DNA of 64,000 nucleotides from an uncultured Prevotella sp. (GCA_937922435.1 CAKZVT010000003.1:50108-114107), one strand, 5' to 3'; numbered from the stretch's first letter, positions 1 through 10,015 are shown. Program-made: numbers and translations. The notes: generated by a model from the sequence alone, not told the origin.

Positions 1-56
1 TCATCCGCAAATTATTTGGATGGCACACAAGTTCCGTTAATGAAAAAATCCTTCTG

Positions 57-193
57 TAATCCAGGCTGTCGGTAACTGTCATGCCGCACTCCGATGCGGC
101 ATCCATAAAACATCCAAGGCTTCAAACGGTACAGGGTGCATGCGCTGGATGCCGCATCGGAGTGCGGCATGACAGTTACCGGCCGATTGGATT
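57..193. repeat. Long dispersed palindrome, copy 1
   Basis: Two perfect 36-nt inverted arms (70-105 and 146-181) are separated by a 40-nt loop. Weaker pairing extends outward to the TAATCCAGG and TTGGATT ends. Each arm also contains its own small palindrome (GCCGCA...TGCGGC). The same arms recur at 61336-61463 and 63815-63952. The upstream flank (TCATCCGCAAAT, then TTGGATG) resembles the flank of copy 3, so the repeating unit probably reaches beyond the palindrome. Confidence 0.9.
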
Positions 194-276
194 GTATCAG
201 GTTGTTGTGCATTGACAGGCAGAATTGTGCATGGTATTCAAGCTCCCTCCCTTCGGGAGGGTTGGGGTTGGTGTCC

Positions 277-363
277 AAAAGGCCGTCTTTCGCCTTCCGA
301 AAGGCCATGAATTGCACGCCAAAAGGCGGCCTTTTGCAATGCAAACGACGGCCTTTCTTGGCG
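277..363. repeat. AAAGGCCGTCTTTT-family hairpin cluster 1
   Basis: Several copies of the 14-nt core and its reverse complement, separated by 5-8 nt, can fold into short hairpins. This is the first of 14 such clusters in the window. Confidence 0.85.
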
Positions 364-548
364 GCCTCCGCCAGTGGGCGTTTGGGCGACGGGTGCGCCG
401 CGCCGTGCGTGCGGCCAAGGGCTGCGCAGGCGTGCCTGCACGCTTAAAATGGCGTTTTACTTAAAATTAATCCCAAATTAAGCGTGCTTTCTTGCGCTTT
501 TTTATTATATAATGTTTTCTTTGCAGCGTGAAAACAACCTGTTTTATT

Positions 549-3500
549 ATGAAAAAGAAAATACTTACACTAACCTTTCTCTTGGCCGCGGCGTCGTCCG
601 CGCTGACGGCCATGGCTCAGAAGACTTTTTACAATCATGTGTTCGCCCCGAGCGAGGGCCTGGTAAACAGGACGGAGACGCAGTACCGAGAGGAGATTTG
701 CCTCAACGGCTACTGGGACTTCCAGCCCGTCGCCACGCCCCAGGATTTCAAGTACGGCTCGGGCAAGGCCCCCGCGCTGACCAAACCCGTTGAGGGCAAG
801 TGGGACAGGACGCGCATCAAAATCCCGTCTCCTTGGAACGTGAACGACTTTGCGTACCGAAACCTTGAAGGACCCGACCACCGCAACTACCCGTCGTACC
901 CCAAGGAGTGGAACAGTGTGAAGATGGCGTGGATGCGCAAGACGGTGGACGTGCCGGCAGACTGGAGCCGCCAGGCCGTGCGCCTGTACTTCGAGGCGGT
1001 GTCAGGCGACGCCGAGGTGTATGTCAACGGGCAGAAAGTGGGCGAGAACTTCGACCTGATGCTGCCCTTCAGCTTCGACGTGACCGACATCATCAAGCCC
1101 GGACAGAAGAACGAGATACTCGTGGGCGTGCGCAGCCAGTGGCTCTTCGAGGACCGCAGCACCGTAGGCCGCCGCATCGTTCCGGGCGGCTCGATGTGGA
1201 CTAACAACATCAACGGCATCTGGCAGGACGTCTACCTGCTCTCCGTTCCGAAGGTGCGCGTGAGCGACGTGTACGTGAAGCCGCTCGTATCGAAGGGCGT
1301 GCTCGAGGTTGACGTCACCGTAAGCAACTCTTCGGACAAGGCCGCCACGGTGAAGCTCGACGCCGACATATATAAATGGCTCAACCTGGCAGGCACCGAC
1401 GTGAACAGCGCGCCCGTGCCCACATGGGAGCTGGGAGGCAAGCTCCTCACCGGCAAGGCCGCCGCACAGAAGGTGGGCGCAGGTCAGGAGCGCGTGTTCA
1501 CCATGCAAATACCCGTCAAGGAGGGTGCGCTCGACCTCTGGTCGCCCGAGCATCCCAACCTCAACGCAATGCTCGTCAGCGTAACGGCCGACGGCAAGAA
1601 GGTCGACACGAAGTACCAGCGCTTCGGATGGCGAGAGTGGACGTTCGACGGAACGCGCCAGTGCCTTAACGGCAAGCCCTATCCTCTGCGCGGCGACTCG
1701 TGGCACTTCATGGGCATTCCCCAGATGACGCGCCGCTACGCATACTCTTGGTACCGTGCAATAAAGGACATGAACGGCAACGCCGTGCGCCTGCACGCTA
1801 TGGTTTATCCGCGCCTGTACATGGAGATGGCCGACGAGATGGGCATCTGCGTGCTCGGCGAGACAGGCAACTGGGCTAGCGACGGCGGCCCGAAGCTCGA
1901 CAGCGAGACCTTCTGGGAGCACTCGCGCGACCACCTCACACGTTTCGTGAAGCGCGACCGCAACTATCCGTCCGTCTTCGGATGGAGTATATCCAACGAG
2001 AACAAGCCCGTCATATTATATGTGTTCATGCGCCCCGACCTCATGGAAGGGCAGAAGAAGGCATGGGCCGAGTGGCGCGACATAGTACGCGCCAACGACT
2101 CGACGCGCCCCTGGATATCGTCTGACGGCGAGGACGACGGCGACGGCATACTGCCCGTAACCGTAGGCCACTACGGCGACCTCAACTCGATGAAGCGCTG
2201 GAAAGAGATAGGCAAGCCTTGGGGTATCGGCGAGACGAGCATGGCCTACTACGGCACTCCCGAGCAGATAGCCAAGGTCAACGGCGAACGCGCATACGAG
2301 AGCATGCTCGGCCGCATGGAAGGCGTGGGCACGGAGTGCTACGGACTCATCAAGGACATGCGCGAGATGGGAGCGTCGTACAGCTGCGTGTTCAACATGG
2401 CATGGTACGGACTGCAGCCCCTGCCACTCGGCAAGCACGACATAACCACCGCGCCGACGCTTGACGACGGCATATTCTTCCCCGAATACAAGGAAGGCCA
2501 GCCCGGAGTGCAGCCCGAGCGCATGGGCCCTTACTGCACAACGTTCAACCCCGGCTACGACCCCTCGCTGCCCCTCTACCGTCCGTGGCCTATGTTCGAG
2601 GCCCTGCGTGCCGTCAACGCTGGTACGGAGCCTGCATGGTCAGAGTGGGCCGTGGCCGACAAGGCCAAGTACGCCGCGCCCAAGCCCGTGGCAGCCAAGG
2701 AGCAGTACGCCAGTGTTGTGTTCGTGGGCGATGCCGAAGGCCGCGCTTACTCTACGCTCGACGCGCAGGGAGTGATTTTCTCAAAGAAAGTGAAAGACCC
2801 CGAGAACTCTCTCATAATAATAGACGGCTCGCAGCCCCTCTCGGCTGAAGACGCCGCAATGGTGCGCAAGAACACCGCCAAGGGTGCCGACGTGTTCGTG
2901 TGGGGCCTGACGCCCGAGACGGCCGCCTCAATCTCGGCAGTGCTCCCGGCGGAGGTAGGCGTAGACCAGCTGAAACGCTCGTCGTTCCTGCCCGAGCAGA
3001 AATCGCTCACCTACGGCCTTAACAACAGCGACTTCTACTTCTGCGAACTGCAGAACTCCGACGCCGCCGAGTACACCGTCAAGGGCAAGTTCGTCGACGA
3101 GGGCGACGTGCTCCTGCGTGCATGCCGCACCGACTGGCGCCGCTGGAACAAGCGCGCCGAGGAAATAAAGACGGCTGCCGTGCTGCGCAGCGAGAACGAA
3201 TGTACGGCATCGCTGGCCGTAATAGCCAAGATGCAGCAGGGCGCTTCCACCTATTATGTAAGCACGCTGACCGACTTCGCCAACTCTGACAAGGGCTTCA
3301 ACACGCTCCGCACGATGCTCGCCACAGCCGGAGTGGCCTGCCGCGAACTCGTAGTCAACGCCGAAGAGATGTTCTTCCTGCGCGACAACCACCTGATGTT
3401 CCCCGCCGCCGTGCGCGACAAGATGACCCAGCAGGGCGACCAGTGCACGCTCGACTTCTACGTGTACAGCAACCGTCCGCTCGACGACCTCTTCATCGAG

Positions 3501-3761
3501 CCTAACGTGCCGAAGCTCACACTAAGGCTCAAGGCCATGGAGCCGCAGCTCACCGTAGGCGGCAAGGCCCTCAAAATAGGCTGGAAGAGCAACAACGAGA
3601 CGGAGTTCAAGGAGATACCCCTCAAGCAGGGCTGGAACAAGCTGACGCTCACCATCCCGGCGAAGTACAAGGGTGGCTTCGAGGCTTACTTCAAGTGCGA
3701 CAACCGCGCCGAGTACATGCCCACGCTGAAGGCTGCCTTCGTCAACCCCGAGGACAAGTGA
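549..3761 (+). CDS. Secreted glycoside hydrolase family 2 enzyme
   Basis: The product is a 1070-residue exo-acting beta-glycosidase of the GH2 fold. It has a signal peptide (MKKKILTLTFLLAAA, cleaved near TAMAQ), a jelly-roll sugar-binding domain (about 50-210, with the typical VYVNGQKVG strand), an immunoglobulin-like domain and a TIM barrel (about 340-640). The acid/base is the Glu of SISNENKP and the nucleophile the Glu of GIGETSMAYYG. About 400 further residues follow. An in-frame ATG at 528 is less likely because it would put seven residues ahead of a clean signal peptide and lies next to the promoter-like sequence. It is first in a run with the beta-helix, GH99-like and GH43 genes. GH2 covers beta-galactosidase, beta-mannosidase, beta-glucuronidase and arabinopyranosidase; sequence alone does not tell which. 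Confidence 0.9.
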   Translation: MKKKILTLTFLLAAASSALTAMAQKTFYNHVFAPSEGLVNRTETQYREEICLNGYWDFQPVATPQDFKYGSGKAPALTKPVEGKWDRTRIKIPSPWNVNDFAYRNLEGPDHRNYPSYPKEWNSVKMAWMRKTVDVPADWSRQAVRLYFEAVSGDAEVYVNGQKVGENFDLMLPFSFDVTDIIKPGQKNEILVGVRSQWLFEDRSTVGRRIVPGGSMWTNNINGIWQDVYLLSVPKVRVSDVYVKPLVSKGVLEVDVTVSNSSDKAATVKLDADIYKWLNLAGTDVNSAPVPTWELGGKLLTGKAAAQKVGAGQERVFTMQIPVKEGALDLWSPEHPNLNAMLVSVTADGKKVDTKYQRFGWREWTFDGTRQCLNGKPYPLRGDSWHFMGIPQMTRRYAYSWYRAIKDMNGNAVRLHAMVYPRLYMEMADEMGICVLGETGNWASDGGPKLDSETFWEHSRDHLTRFVKRDRNYPSVFGWSISNENKPVILYVFMRPDLMEGQKKAWAEWRDIVRANDSTRPWISSDGEDDGDGILPVTVGHYGDLNSMKRWKEIGKPWGIGETSMAYYGTPEQIAKVNGERAYESMLGRMEGVGTECYGLIKDMREMGASYSCVFNMAWYGLQPLPLGKHDITTAPTLDDGIFFPEYKEGQPGVQPERMGPYCTTFNPGYDPSLPLYRPWPMFEALRAVNAGTEPAWSEWAVADKAKYAAPKPVAAKEQYASVVFVGDAEGRAYSTLDAQGVIFSKKVKDPENSLIIIDGSQPLSAEDAAMVRKNTAKGADVFVWGLTPETAASISAVLPAEVGVDQLKRSSFLPEQKSLTYGLNNSDFYFCELQNSDAAEYTVKGKFVDEGDVLLRACRTDWRRWNKRAEEIKTAAVLRSENECTASLAVIAKMQQGASTYYVSTLTDFANSDKGFNTLRTMLATAGVACRELVVNAEEMFFLRDNHLMFPAAVRDKMTQQGDQCTLDFYVYSNRPLDDLFIEPNVPKLTLRLKAMEPQLTVGGKALKIGWKSNNETEFKEIPLKQGWNKLTLTIPAKYKGGFEAYFKCDNRAEYMPTLKAAFVNPEDK

Positions 3762-3783
3762 CAACCCCGAAAATGAAAATATA

Positions 3784-6700
3784 ATGAAAACTAAAAAACT
3801 TATATCCATGAAAAAACTGACCAACCGCCTCGCCGCGCTATGCCTCGCGGCGATGGCGGCCGGCGGGGCTTTCGCCGCCGGAGATGATTTCAAGTATGAG
3901 CTGATTAACAACCCGGCGTACCCCACGACCGACCTCGGCGTTGCCTCGCTCAACGGCATCACCGAAGGACTTGACCCCACCGGCCAGCAGGACTGCACCG
4001 CAAAAATCCAGGAACTGCTGGACAAGCTGGCGAATGTAACCAATCCGGATAAGAATTCAGACCAAGGAATCGGAAATCGTGGTGCAGTGGAAAACTTGAC
4101 TGGCGGCGTGCTTTATTTGCCGGAAGGTAAATATCGTATTGACGGACAGATAATGATGCCGCGCGGTGTAACCTTGCGTGGTGACTGGAAAAAGCCTGAA
4201 GCAGGCCAGGCTGTTGCAGGTACTGTGATTCTTGCATATGGCGAGAAAGGCAACGACGACGAGCTTAAGGCTCTCTTCACCATGCAGCCTTCAACGCAAA
4301 TCTGCAACCTGTCAATCTATTATCCCGAGCAAGACCCGAACAACGTGTCCAAATATCCGCCTGCAGTGGTGTACGGACAGCATGGATATTTCGGTAACGA
4401 CTATTGCAACGTGCGCAACGTGACGTTTGTCAATCCGTATACGGCTATATTGTTCAGTTCATACAACGGTGGCGGATGTCCTAACATTTTCGGAATCTAC
4501 GGTACACCGCTTTACCAGGGTGTTGTCATGGACCGCATAGCAGACGTTGGACGTTTTGACCATATTTACTTCTCCCCTTCATATTGGGCGAACGCCGGAC
4601 TTGGCACTGAATACAGCGAAAGAGCAATCAAAAACTATACATATAATAATTCAACAGGCATAGTAATGCGTCGTAACGACTGGTCATACACTTGCAATTA
4701 TGACTGCGATGGTTATCATACGGCGTTCCGCACGGAGTGGACTCCTGCTACGAGGCCGGACGGTGTAGCTATTGATGACGGTAGCCGAGGCAGACCTAAC
4801 GGTCACAATTATGGCTTCAACGTTACAGATTGCCAGTATGCAATTGACGTGACGGCTTCTTCGGGCAGCGGTATAATGTTCACCCGTATCAATGTTGACG
4901 ATTGTACGGAAGCTGTCAGGCTTGGAAGCGGTGCGGAAGGACCAATCCAATTCTATGAGTGCGACTTTGCTTCAACGGGCGTAACTGTTGATATGCTTGA
5001 TAATGCAAGTGTTCCCTTGATGCTGAAAGACTGTGTGATAGATGGAGCTGTCAATGCCAATGGCGGACAGTTGATGGCGGATGGCACAACATTTGACGGT
5101 GATGTTTATGTAGCTCCGGCTGCGCGTGCGATTTTTACGGGCAATACTTTCAATGGCGAATTTAACAACAATTCTCTTTACGAATGCGTTGTAAGTGAAC
5201 AAGAGACATATTCCCAGCCTTTGCCAGAGTTCAAGCAGGAATGGATGGAAGTGCCGGAGACGAAGCCTGCGAAAGAAGATTTGTTTGTGGTTACGGACGC
5301 AGCTTATGGTGCAGAGCCTATAAACACGAATACGAAAGTCAACCCTGACGGCCTTGCTTCGGCTAAAGACAATACAGATGCCATACAGAATGCGCTCAAC
5401 GCGGCCAAAGCCAACGGCGGTGGAATCGTGTATCTGCCTTCAGGCCATTATCGTATGAATGGCAATCTTACTATTCCTGAGGGTGTGGAGCTTAAAGGCT
5501 CAAGTGACATAGCGTCAGTTCCACGTGGAAACGGAGCTATACTTGAAGTGTATGCTGGCAAGGGCAATGAGAACGGAACACCGTTTATCACAATGGAGCC
5601 GAACAGCGGATTGCGTGGCATTACTATAAACTATCCCGAGCAGAACGACCCTGCCAACGTGCAGAAATATCCATATGCCGTGCGCGGAAATGCAGGAGTG
5701 TACATTGTCAACCTTGCCTTGCGTGCCACGTATCATGGTGTTGACCTGTTTACCAATAAGTGCGACAATCATTACGTAGATTATATTTCAGGCCACAGTT
5801 TCGGAAATGTCATCCGTGTAGGTGGCGGAAGTGACGGCGGTATAATATCCAACATACAGTGCAATACCATAGCTTACTCGAACGGATATGAGACGAAATA
5901 CGGCTTTTGGCCGAATAGCCCTGCCAATCATGACGATATCAAGCGTCCTTATACTTACGGACAAAATAAGGAAAGTCTTGACTTCCTCATTGTTGGCGAC
6001 TGTACAAACCAGGTGCTTTACAACAACTTCCTTTTCGGGTGCAACAAGGGTATCGTATTTCAGGATGACGGCAATGGCGGCGCTACAGGAATAGGTCTCG
6101 GCAATGCGGTTGACGGAGCTGTGAACACTGTTGTTTACAATGGCTTGAAAGGCAGCTTCCCGTTGATTAACTCGCAGATTGTCGCGCTCAACCATACTGA
6201 CGGCGATGATTCCAAGATTACTCCGGGACATGAGCCTTTGTCTGCTTATTTCGTCACAACAGGCCCGAACTTCAAGGGTACAGCAGACTTGCTTTCATCA
6301 AATAACTGGGGTAGCGGCGACCACTTTGCCGAGGTTAATGGCGGTACTGTAAACCTTGTGTTGGCCAATATGGCTGCCGCTGGTTCGGTTTATACAGCCA
6401 ATGTAGCCGAAGGGGCTAAGTTTAACATTGCCGATGCATACTTCAAGTCGGTTACAAGCATGGTTGAGACAGCAGGTGATGATGAGGCCCGGATTTCTGT
6501 AGCCGGTTCGATACTCGACACTACTGGCTCAAGTTCAATGGATTTTGCTAATTATGAGGATAACCTTTCTGTCCAGTGGAAAATTGGCAACAAGGATGTT
6601 TTCTCTAATTTCAGCGGCTGGACAGCTGATGCAAGTGATAATGCAGCCAACGCCAACAGGGCTATTGACAACAATGCGTCGACAAGATGGGACACAGGAA

Positions 6701-7242
6701 CAGCCCAGACAGCCGGCCAGTGGTTTAAGTTGACGAGTGAGTCTCAAACAGTAACAATGTGCGGCATTTTGCTTGACGCTTCAGCATCGCCTAACGACGG
6801 TCCTGATGGATATAAGGTTGAAGTGGGTACCCGTCGTGGCGAATGGAAGACCGTTGCCGAAGGAACCAACGGTGGTGGTATGCTTCTTATCATGTTCAAC
6901 GAGGAAGTTAAACTTGTGGACGAAGTGAAAATAACCCAGACTGAGACTAAGAGCAGCGGCTACTGGTCTATACACGAGATATACTATACTAACAATTCCA
7001 AACTTGCTTCAGGTATTGACGAGGTTACTTCCGACGAGAATGACGGAATAAGCATCGTTGATGGTGTTCTCTATGCCGGAGAGAACGGCGGAATAGCTGT
7101 TTTTGCTCTTGACGGTGTCAAAAAAATAGAGGTTCGTGGCCAGGAGTGTGTGCAACTTGGCGGACTTGACAGCGGCGTGTATATCGTTGCGGTCAAGAAA
7201 GCTGACGGCATGGTAGTAAGGAAGATAGCTTTAGAAAAATAA
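3784..7242 (+). CDS. Secreted duplicated beta-helix protein with discoidin domain
   Basis: The 1152-residue secreted protein starts 22 bp after the GH2 gene. It has a signal peptide (an alternative start is Met9 at 3808). Two similar right-handed beta-helix halves follow, each opening with a pectate-lyase-3/GH55-type entry: GGVLYLPEGKYRIDG near residue 110 and GGGIVYLPSGHYRMNG near 550. Both halves also carry an (I/N)YPEQ(N/D)DP-like motif, so the protein arose by internal duplication. Residues about 935-1070 look like an F5/8 type C (CBM32) domain. The last 75 residues end in a GVYIVAVKKADG...VRKIALEK tail resembling type A sorting or Prevotella C-terminal tails. Fold families of this kind include beta-1,3-glucanases and polysaccharide lyases; the activity here is unknown. 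Codon use is GC-rich for the first 80 codons, then clearly AT-richer. Confidence 0.85.
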   Translation: MKTKKLISMKKLTNRLAALCLAAMAAGGAFAAGDDFKYELINNPAYPTTDLGVASLNGITEGLDPTGQQDCTAKIQELLDKLANVTNPDKNSDQGIGNRGAVENLTGGVLYLPEGKYRIDGQIMMPRGVTLRGDWKKPEAGQAVAGTVILAYGEKGNDDELKALFTMQPSTQICNLSIYYPEQDPNNVSKYPPAVVYGQHGYFGNDYCNVRNVTFVNPYTAILFSSYNGGGCPNIFGIYGTPLYQGVVMDRIADVGRFDHIYFSPSYWANAGLGTEYSERAIKNYTYNNSTGIVMRRNDWSYTCNYDCDGYHTAFRTEWTPATRPDGVAIDDGSRGRPNGHNYGFNVTDCQYAIDVTASSGSGIMFTRINVDDCTEAVRLGSGAEGPIQFYECDFASTGVTVDMLDNASVPLMLKDCVIDGAVNANGGQLMADGTTFDGDVYVAPAARAIFTGNTFNGEFNNNSLYECVVSEQETYSQPLPEFKQEWMEVPETKPAKEDLFVVTDAAYGAEPINTNTKVNPDGLASAKDNTDAIQNALNAAKANGGGIVYLPSGHYRMNGNLTIPEGVELKGSSDIASVPRGNGAILEVYAGKGNENGTPFITMEPNSGLRGITINYPEQNDPANVQKYPYAVRGNAGVYIVNLALRATYHGVDLFTNKCDNHYVDYISGHSFGNVIRVGGGSDGGIISNIQCNTIAYSNGYETKYGFWPNSPANHDDIKRPYTYGQNKESLDFLIVGDCTNQVLYNNFLFGCNKGIVFQDDGNGGATGIGLGNAVDGAVNTVVYNGLKGSFPLINSQIVALNHTDGDDSKITPGHEPLSAYFVTTGPNFKGTADLLSSNNWGSGDHFAEVNGGTVNLVLANMAAAGSVYTANVAEGAKFNIADAYFKSVTSMVETAGDDEARISVAGSILDTTGSSSMDFANYEDNLSVQWKIGNKDVFSNFSGWTADASDNAANANRAIDNNASTRWDTGTAQTAGQWFKLTSESQTVTMCGILLDASASPNDGPDGYKVEVGTRRGEWKTVAEGTNGGGMLLIMFNEEVKLVDEVKITQTETKSSGYWSIHEIYYTNNSKLASGIDEVTSDENDGISIVDGVLYAGENGGIAVFALDGVKKIEVRGQECVQLGGLDSGVYIVAVKKADGMVVRKIALEK

Positions 7243-7254
7243 CATCTCTCATCT

Positions 7255-8532
7255 TTGTGCGACATGAGAAAGACATATCAAGTGTTTTTCGCCATGCTTC
7301 TTGTGACGGTGTCGCTCGTCCCCTTCCACGCCAACGCGTGGGAGGCGGAGGGCGGCACCGCCGGGCGTAAGGCGTATGATTCTTACAAGGGGCTTGTCAT
7401 GGCCGGATACCAGGGGTGGTTCAACGCTCCCGACGACGGTGCCGGCCGCGGCTGGTACCACTACAAGGGGCGCAACGGTTTCCGCCCGGGGTCGGCCAGT
7501 GTCGACTTCTGGCCCGAAACGGGGGAGTACGAGAAACTGTACAAGACGGAGTTCAGGTTTGCCGACGGCAGTCCGGCATACACCTTCTCGTCGTATGACT
7601 ACAGCACGGTGGACACCCACTTCCGCTGGATGCGCGAGTATGGCCTGGACGGGGTGTTCATGCAGCGCTTCGTGTCTGAAATCAGCGGTGAGAGCGGCCG
7701 GCGTCATTTCAACAAGGTGCTGGCCAACGCCATGACGGCGGCCAACAAGTACGGGCGTGCCATCTGCGTGATGTACGACCTTAGCGGCATGCGTTCGGCC
7801 GGGCGCGACACTGTCTTGGTCGACATCAGGCGCGTTGCCGACGAGTTCCACTTGTTCAGCCGTGACGACAACCCTTCCTACCTGTACCATAACGGGCGGC
7901 CGCTTGTGACGCTGTGGGGTGTCGGCTTCAACGACAGGCGCAGGTATACCATCGCCGACGCGGAGTATCTTGTAGACAACCTGAAGCGCATGGGCTTCAG
8001 CGTGATGCTCGGCGTGCCGACTTACTGGCGCGACTTTGGCAACGACACCGAGGCCAATCCCCGCCTGCACGAGCTGATAAGGCGGTGCGACGTGGTGATG
8101 CCGTGGTTCGTCGGCCGTTACAACCAAAGCTCTTACGAGGATTTCAAGGCGCGCATCCCGGCTGACAAGGAATGGGCCGACGCCAACGGCGTAGACTATG
8201 CTCCGCTGTGCTTCCCCGGCTTCTCGTGGGCAAACATGAAGGGCAGCAGCCGCGGCAGCATCGGGCGCGACGGCGGCCGCTTCTTCTGGCAGCAGCTTTC
8301 GGCTTCAATCAGTGCCGGCGCGGAGATGCTTTACATCGCCATGTTCGACGAGATTGACGAGGGCACGGCCATCTTCAAGTGCGCCAAGCGCGTGCCGGTG
8401 CCGTCGCCGGGCAGCACGTTCGTGCCCATCGAGCCTGACGACAGCAGCGACAATTACCTTTGGCAGGCCGGCCAGGCCGGGCGCATGCTGCGCGGCGAGC
8501 TGCCTGTGAGCGAGGAAATGCCGGTGAGGTGA
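7255..8532 (+). CDS. GH71/99-like glycoside hydrolase, secreted
   Basis: The protein has 425 residues with a signal peptide (cleavage near HANAWEAEGG) followed by a single TIM-barrel domain. Segments such as GLVMAGYQGWFNAP, YDYSTVDTHFRWM and MFDEIDEGTAIFK are typical of the GH71/GH99-like proteins in Bacteroidetes genomes, often auto-named xylosidase/arabinosidase. True GH99 enzymes are endo-alpha-mannosidases using acidic residues late in the barrel; the Glu/Asp cluster in FDEIDEG is the likely catalytic region. The gene begins 12 bp after the beta-helix gene, so it is co-transcribed with it. Activity on alpha-mannan would fit the GH92 nearby but is not proven. Confidence 0.8.
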   Translation: MCDMRKTYQVFFAMLLVTVSLVPFHANAWEAEGGTAGRKAYDSYKGLVMAGYQGWFNAPDDGAGRGWYHYKGRNGFRPGSASVDFWPETGEYEKLYKTEFRFADGSPAYTFSSYDYSTVDTHFRWMREYGLDGVFMQRFVSEISGESGRRHFNKVLANAMTAANKYGRAICVMYDLSGMRSAGRDTVLVDIRRVADEFHLFSRDDNPSYLYHNGRPLVTLWGVGFNDRRRYTIADAEYLVDNLKRMGFSVMLGVPTYWRDFGNDTEANPRLHELIRRCDVVMPWFVGRYNQSSYEDFKARIPADKEWADANGVDYAPLCFPGFSWANMKGSSRGSIGRDGGRFFWQQLSASISAGAEMLYIAMFDEIDEGTAIFKCAKRVPVPSPGSTFVPIEPDDSSDNYLWQAGQAGRMLRGELPVSEEMPVR

Positions 8533-8704
8533 AAGCCCCTCTCCAACCCTCCCGAGGGAGGGGAAAAGGTAAAAAAGTAAAAGGGTAAAACGGTAAAAAA
8601 AGTAAAAAGGTAAAACACCGTTGCAGTAACTTTCAACCGTACAACCTTATAACCGTACAACCCCACAACCCTACAACCCCATAACCGTATAACCTTATAA
8701 CCAT
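8533..8704. repeat. Gap with half CCCTCCC repeat and two tandem arrays
   Basis: From left to right: half of the CCCTCCC/GGGAGGG repeat (8536-8564); an array of GTAAAAAG-like units (8566-8613); and an array of 8-11-nt units of the ACAACC / TATAACCGT type (8630-8704) running up to the start of the GH43 gene. The GTAAAAAG array recurs at 43098-43132 and 50497-50617. Confidence 0.8.
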
Positions 8705-8712
8705 AAAATAAA

Positions 8713-9660
8713 ATGAAAAAGTTTTTAGTAATTGCAAGTATGTTTTGCGCCATGACCGCCGCCGCACAGCAGCAGGGCGACATGGCTCCCAATCCGTTCG
8801 TCACCCACATGTACTGCGCCGACCCTTCGGCTCACGTATGGACGGACGGGCGGCTGTATGTATATCCGTCGCACGACATCGACCCTCCGCGCGGATGCGA
8901 CCTGATGGACCGTTACCATGTGTTCTCCACCGACGACATGGTGCACTGGACTGACCACGGCGAAATCCTCAACTCGTCGCAGGTGGAGTGGGGGCGCGAA
9001 GAGGGCGGCTTCATGTGGGCGCCCGACTGTGCCTACCGCGACGGCAAGTATTACTTCTACTTCCCCCATCCCAGCGGCACTGACTGGAACAACACGTGGC
9101 GCGTGGGCGTAGCCGTGAGCGACCGTCCCGACGGCGGCTTCAAGTCGGTAGGCCAGCTCAAGGGGCTTGGCGACGATGTGTTCGCCATGATTGACCCGTG
9201 CGTCTTCACCGACGACGACGGCCAGGCTTACTTCTATTACGGCGGCGGTGGCCGCTGCGTGGGCGCGCCGCTCAAGGACAACATGACCGAGATTGACGGG
9301 CCGCTGCGCCCGATGGAGGGGCTTGTCGACTTCCACGAGGCTGCCTGGGTGCACAAGTACAACGGGCGTTACTACCTCTCGTATGCCGACAACCATACGG
9401 AGAACGGCAAGGGCGCAAACCGCCTGCACTACGCCATCAGCGACAGTCCGCTCGGCCCGTGGAAGTATATGGGCGTATATCTTGAGCCTACGGGCTGCGA
9501 CACGAGCCACGGCTCAATCGTAGAGTACAAGGGCCAGTGGTACGCCTTTTACCACAACTGCTCCATTTCGGGTCAGGGCAACCTGCGCTCAATCTGCGTA
9601 GACAAGCTCTACTACAACCCCGACGGCAGCATCCAGGTGGTGAAGCAGACTGGCAAGTAA
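8713..9660 (+). CDS. GH43 family glycosidase, secreted
   Basis: The 315-residue enzyme has a short signal peptide and a five-bladed propeller. The three GH43 acidic residues are visible: Asp in CADPSAHVW (general base), Asp in MIDPCVF (pKa modulator) and Glu in FHEAAW (general acid). GH43 members are mostly alpha-L-arabinofuranosidases, beta-xylosidases or galactofuranosidases. It is a close paralogue of the GH43-CBM6 enzyme at 24486, sharing RYHVFST(D/E)DMV and WTDHGEIL, but lacks binding modules. It is last in the GH2 to GH43 run, separated from the GH99-like gene by a repeat-filled 180-bp gap. Confidence 0.9.
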   Translation: MKKFLVIASMFCAMTAAAQQQGDMAPNPFVTHMYCADPSAHVWTDGRLYVYPSHDIDPPRGCDLMDRYHVFSTDDMVHWTDHGEILNSSQVEWGREEGGFMWAPDCAYRDGKYYFYFPHPSGTDWNNTWRVGVAVSDRPDGGFKSVGQLKGLGDDVFAMIDPCVFTDDDGQAYFYYGGGGRCVGAPLKDNMTEIDGPLRPMEGLVDFHEAAWVHKYNGRYYLSYADNHTENGKGANRLHYAISDSPLGPWKYMGVYLEPTGCDTSHGSIVEYKGQWYAFYHNCSISGQGNLRSICVDKLYYNPDGSIQVVKQTGK

Positions 9661-10015
9661 ACACTCGCCCCAACCCCGACACCCGATACTCGACACCCGA
9701 CACCCACCCCAGCCCTCCCGAAGGGAGGGGGCTTGGTATGCTTGGGGCGCATTAGGCTCATCGGGCTGATTGGGCTTAATAAGCCTGATGAGCCTAATAA
9801 GGCTAATAGAATTTAAGGTGTTGTCTTTAACTTCTAACGAGCGTAGCGAGTGATAACTTCTATAACTCCTTTAACTTCTAAAAGAAATAATAGTTTGGTT
9901 TTAGTTTGACCGTCTTTCGGGCGGCGAGATGCCGCTTTTAAGACGTTAAAAGGCCGTCTTTTGCGATGCAAAAGACGGCCTTTCATAATGCGCTTGTTTC
10001 CAGGCTGTTATGCTG
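9661..10015. repeat. Convergent gap filled with repeats
   Basis: No gene is visible. It holds half of a CCCTCCC terminal-repeat element with CACCCGACACCC-like tandem ends (9676-9740), a palindromic AATAAGCC/GGCTTATT module (9748-9812), a TTTAACTTC-type array interrupted by a GAGCGTAGCGAGTG palindrome (9825-9885), and an AAAGGCCGTCTTTT hairpin cluster (9908-9990) next to the 3' end of the regulator gene. Confidence 0.8.
9908..9990. repeat. AAAGGCCGTCTTTT-family hairpin cluster 2
   Basis: A hairpin AAAAGGCCGTCTTTTGC - ATGC-like loop - AAAAGACGGCCTTT (about 9949-9983) is preceded by a degenerate copy. It lies between two convergent 3' ends (GH43 and the Kelch regulator), a position where it could stop transcription from either side. 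Confidence 0.85.

Larger units (their letters stand above)
1..548. other. Intergenic region, repeats only
   Basis: I see no credible gene here. The stretch holds a long palindrome (57-193), half of a CCCTCCC-type terminal repeat (238-272) and an AAAGGCCGTCTTTT-type hairpin cluster (277-363). After about 440 it becomes AT-rich and presumably carries the promoter of the first GH2 gene. A weak -7-like TTTCTTTG lies at 516-523. Confidence 0.7.

Noticed and set aside
12..464. Five short frames at the left end
   Set aside because: They are read through palindrome and repeat DNA, on both strands at once, with no gene-like features.
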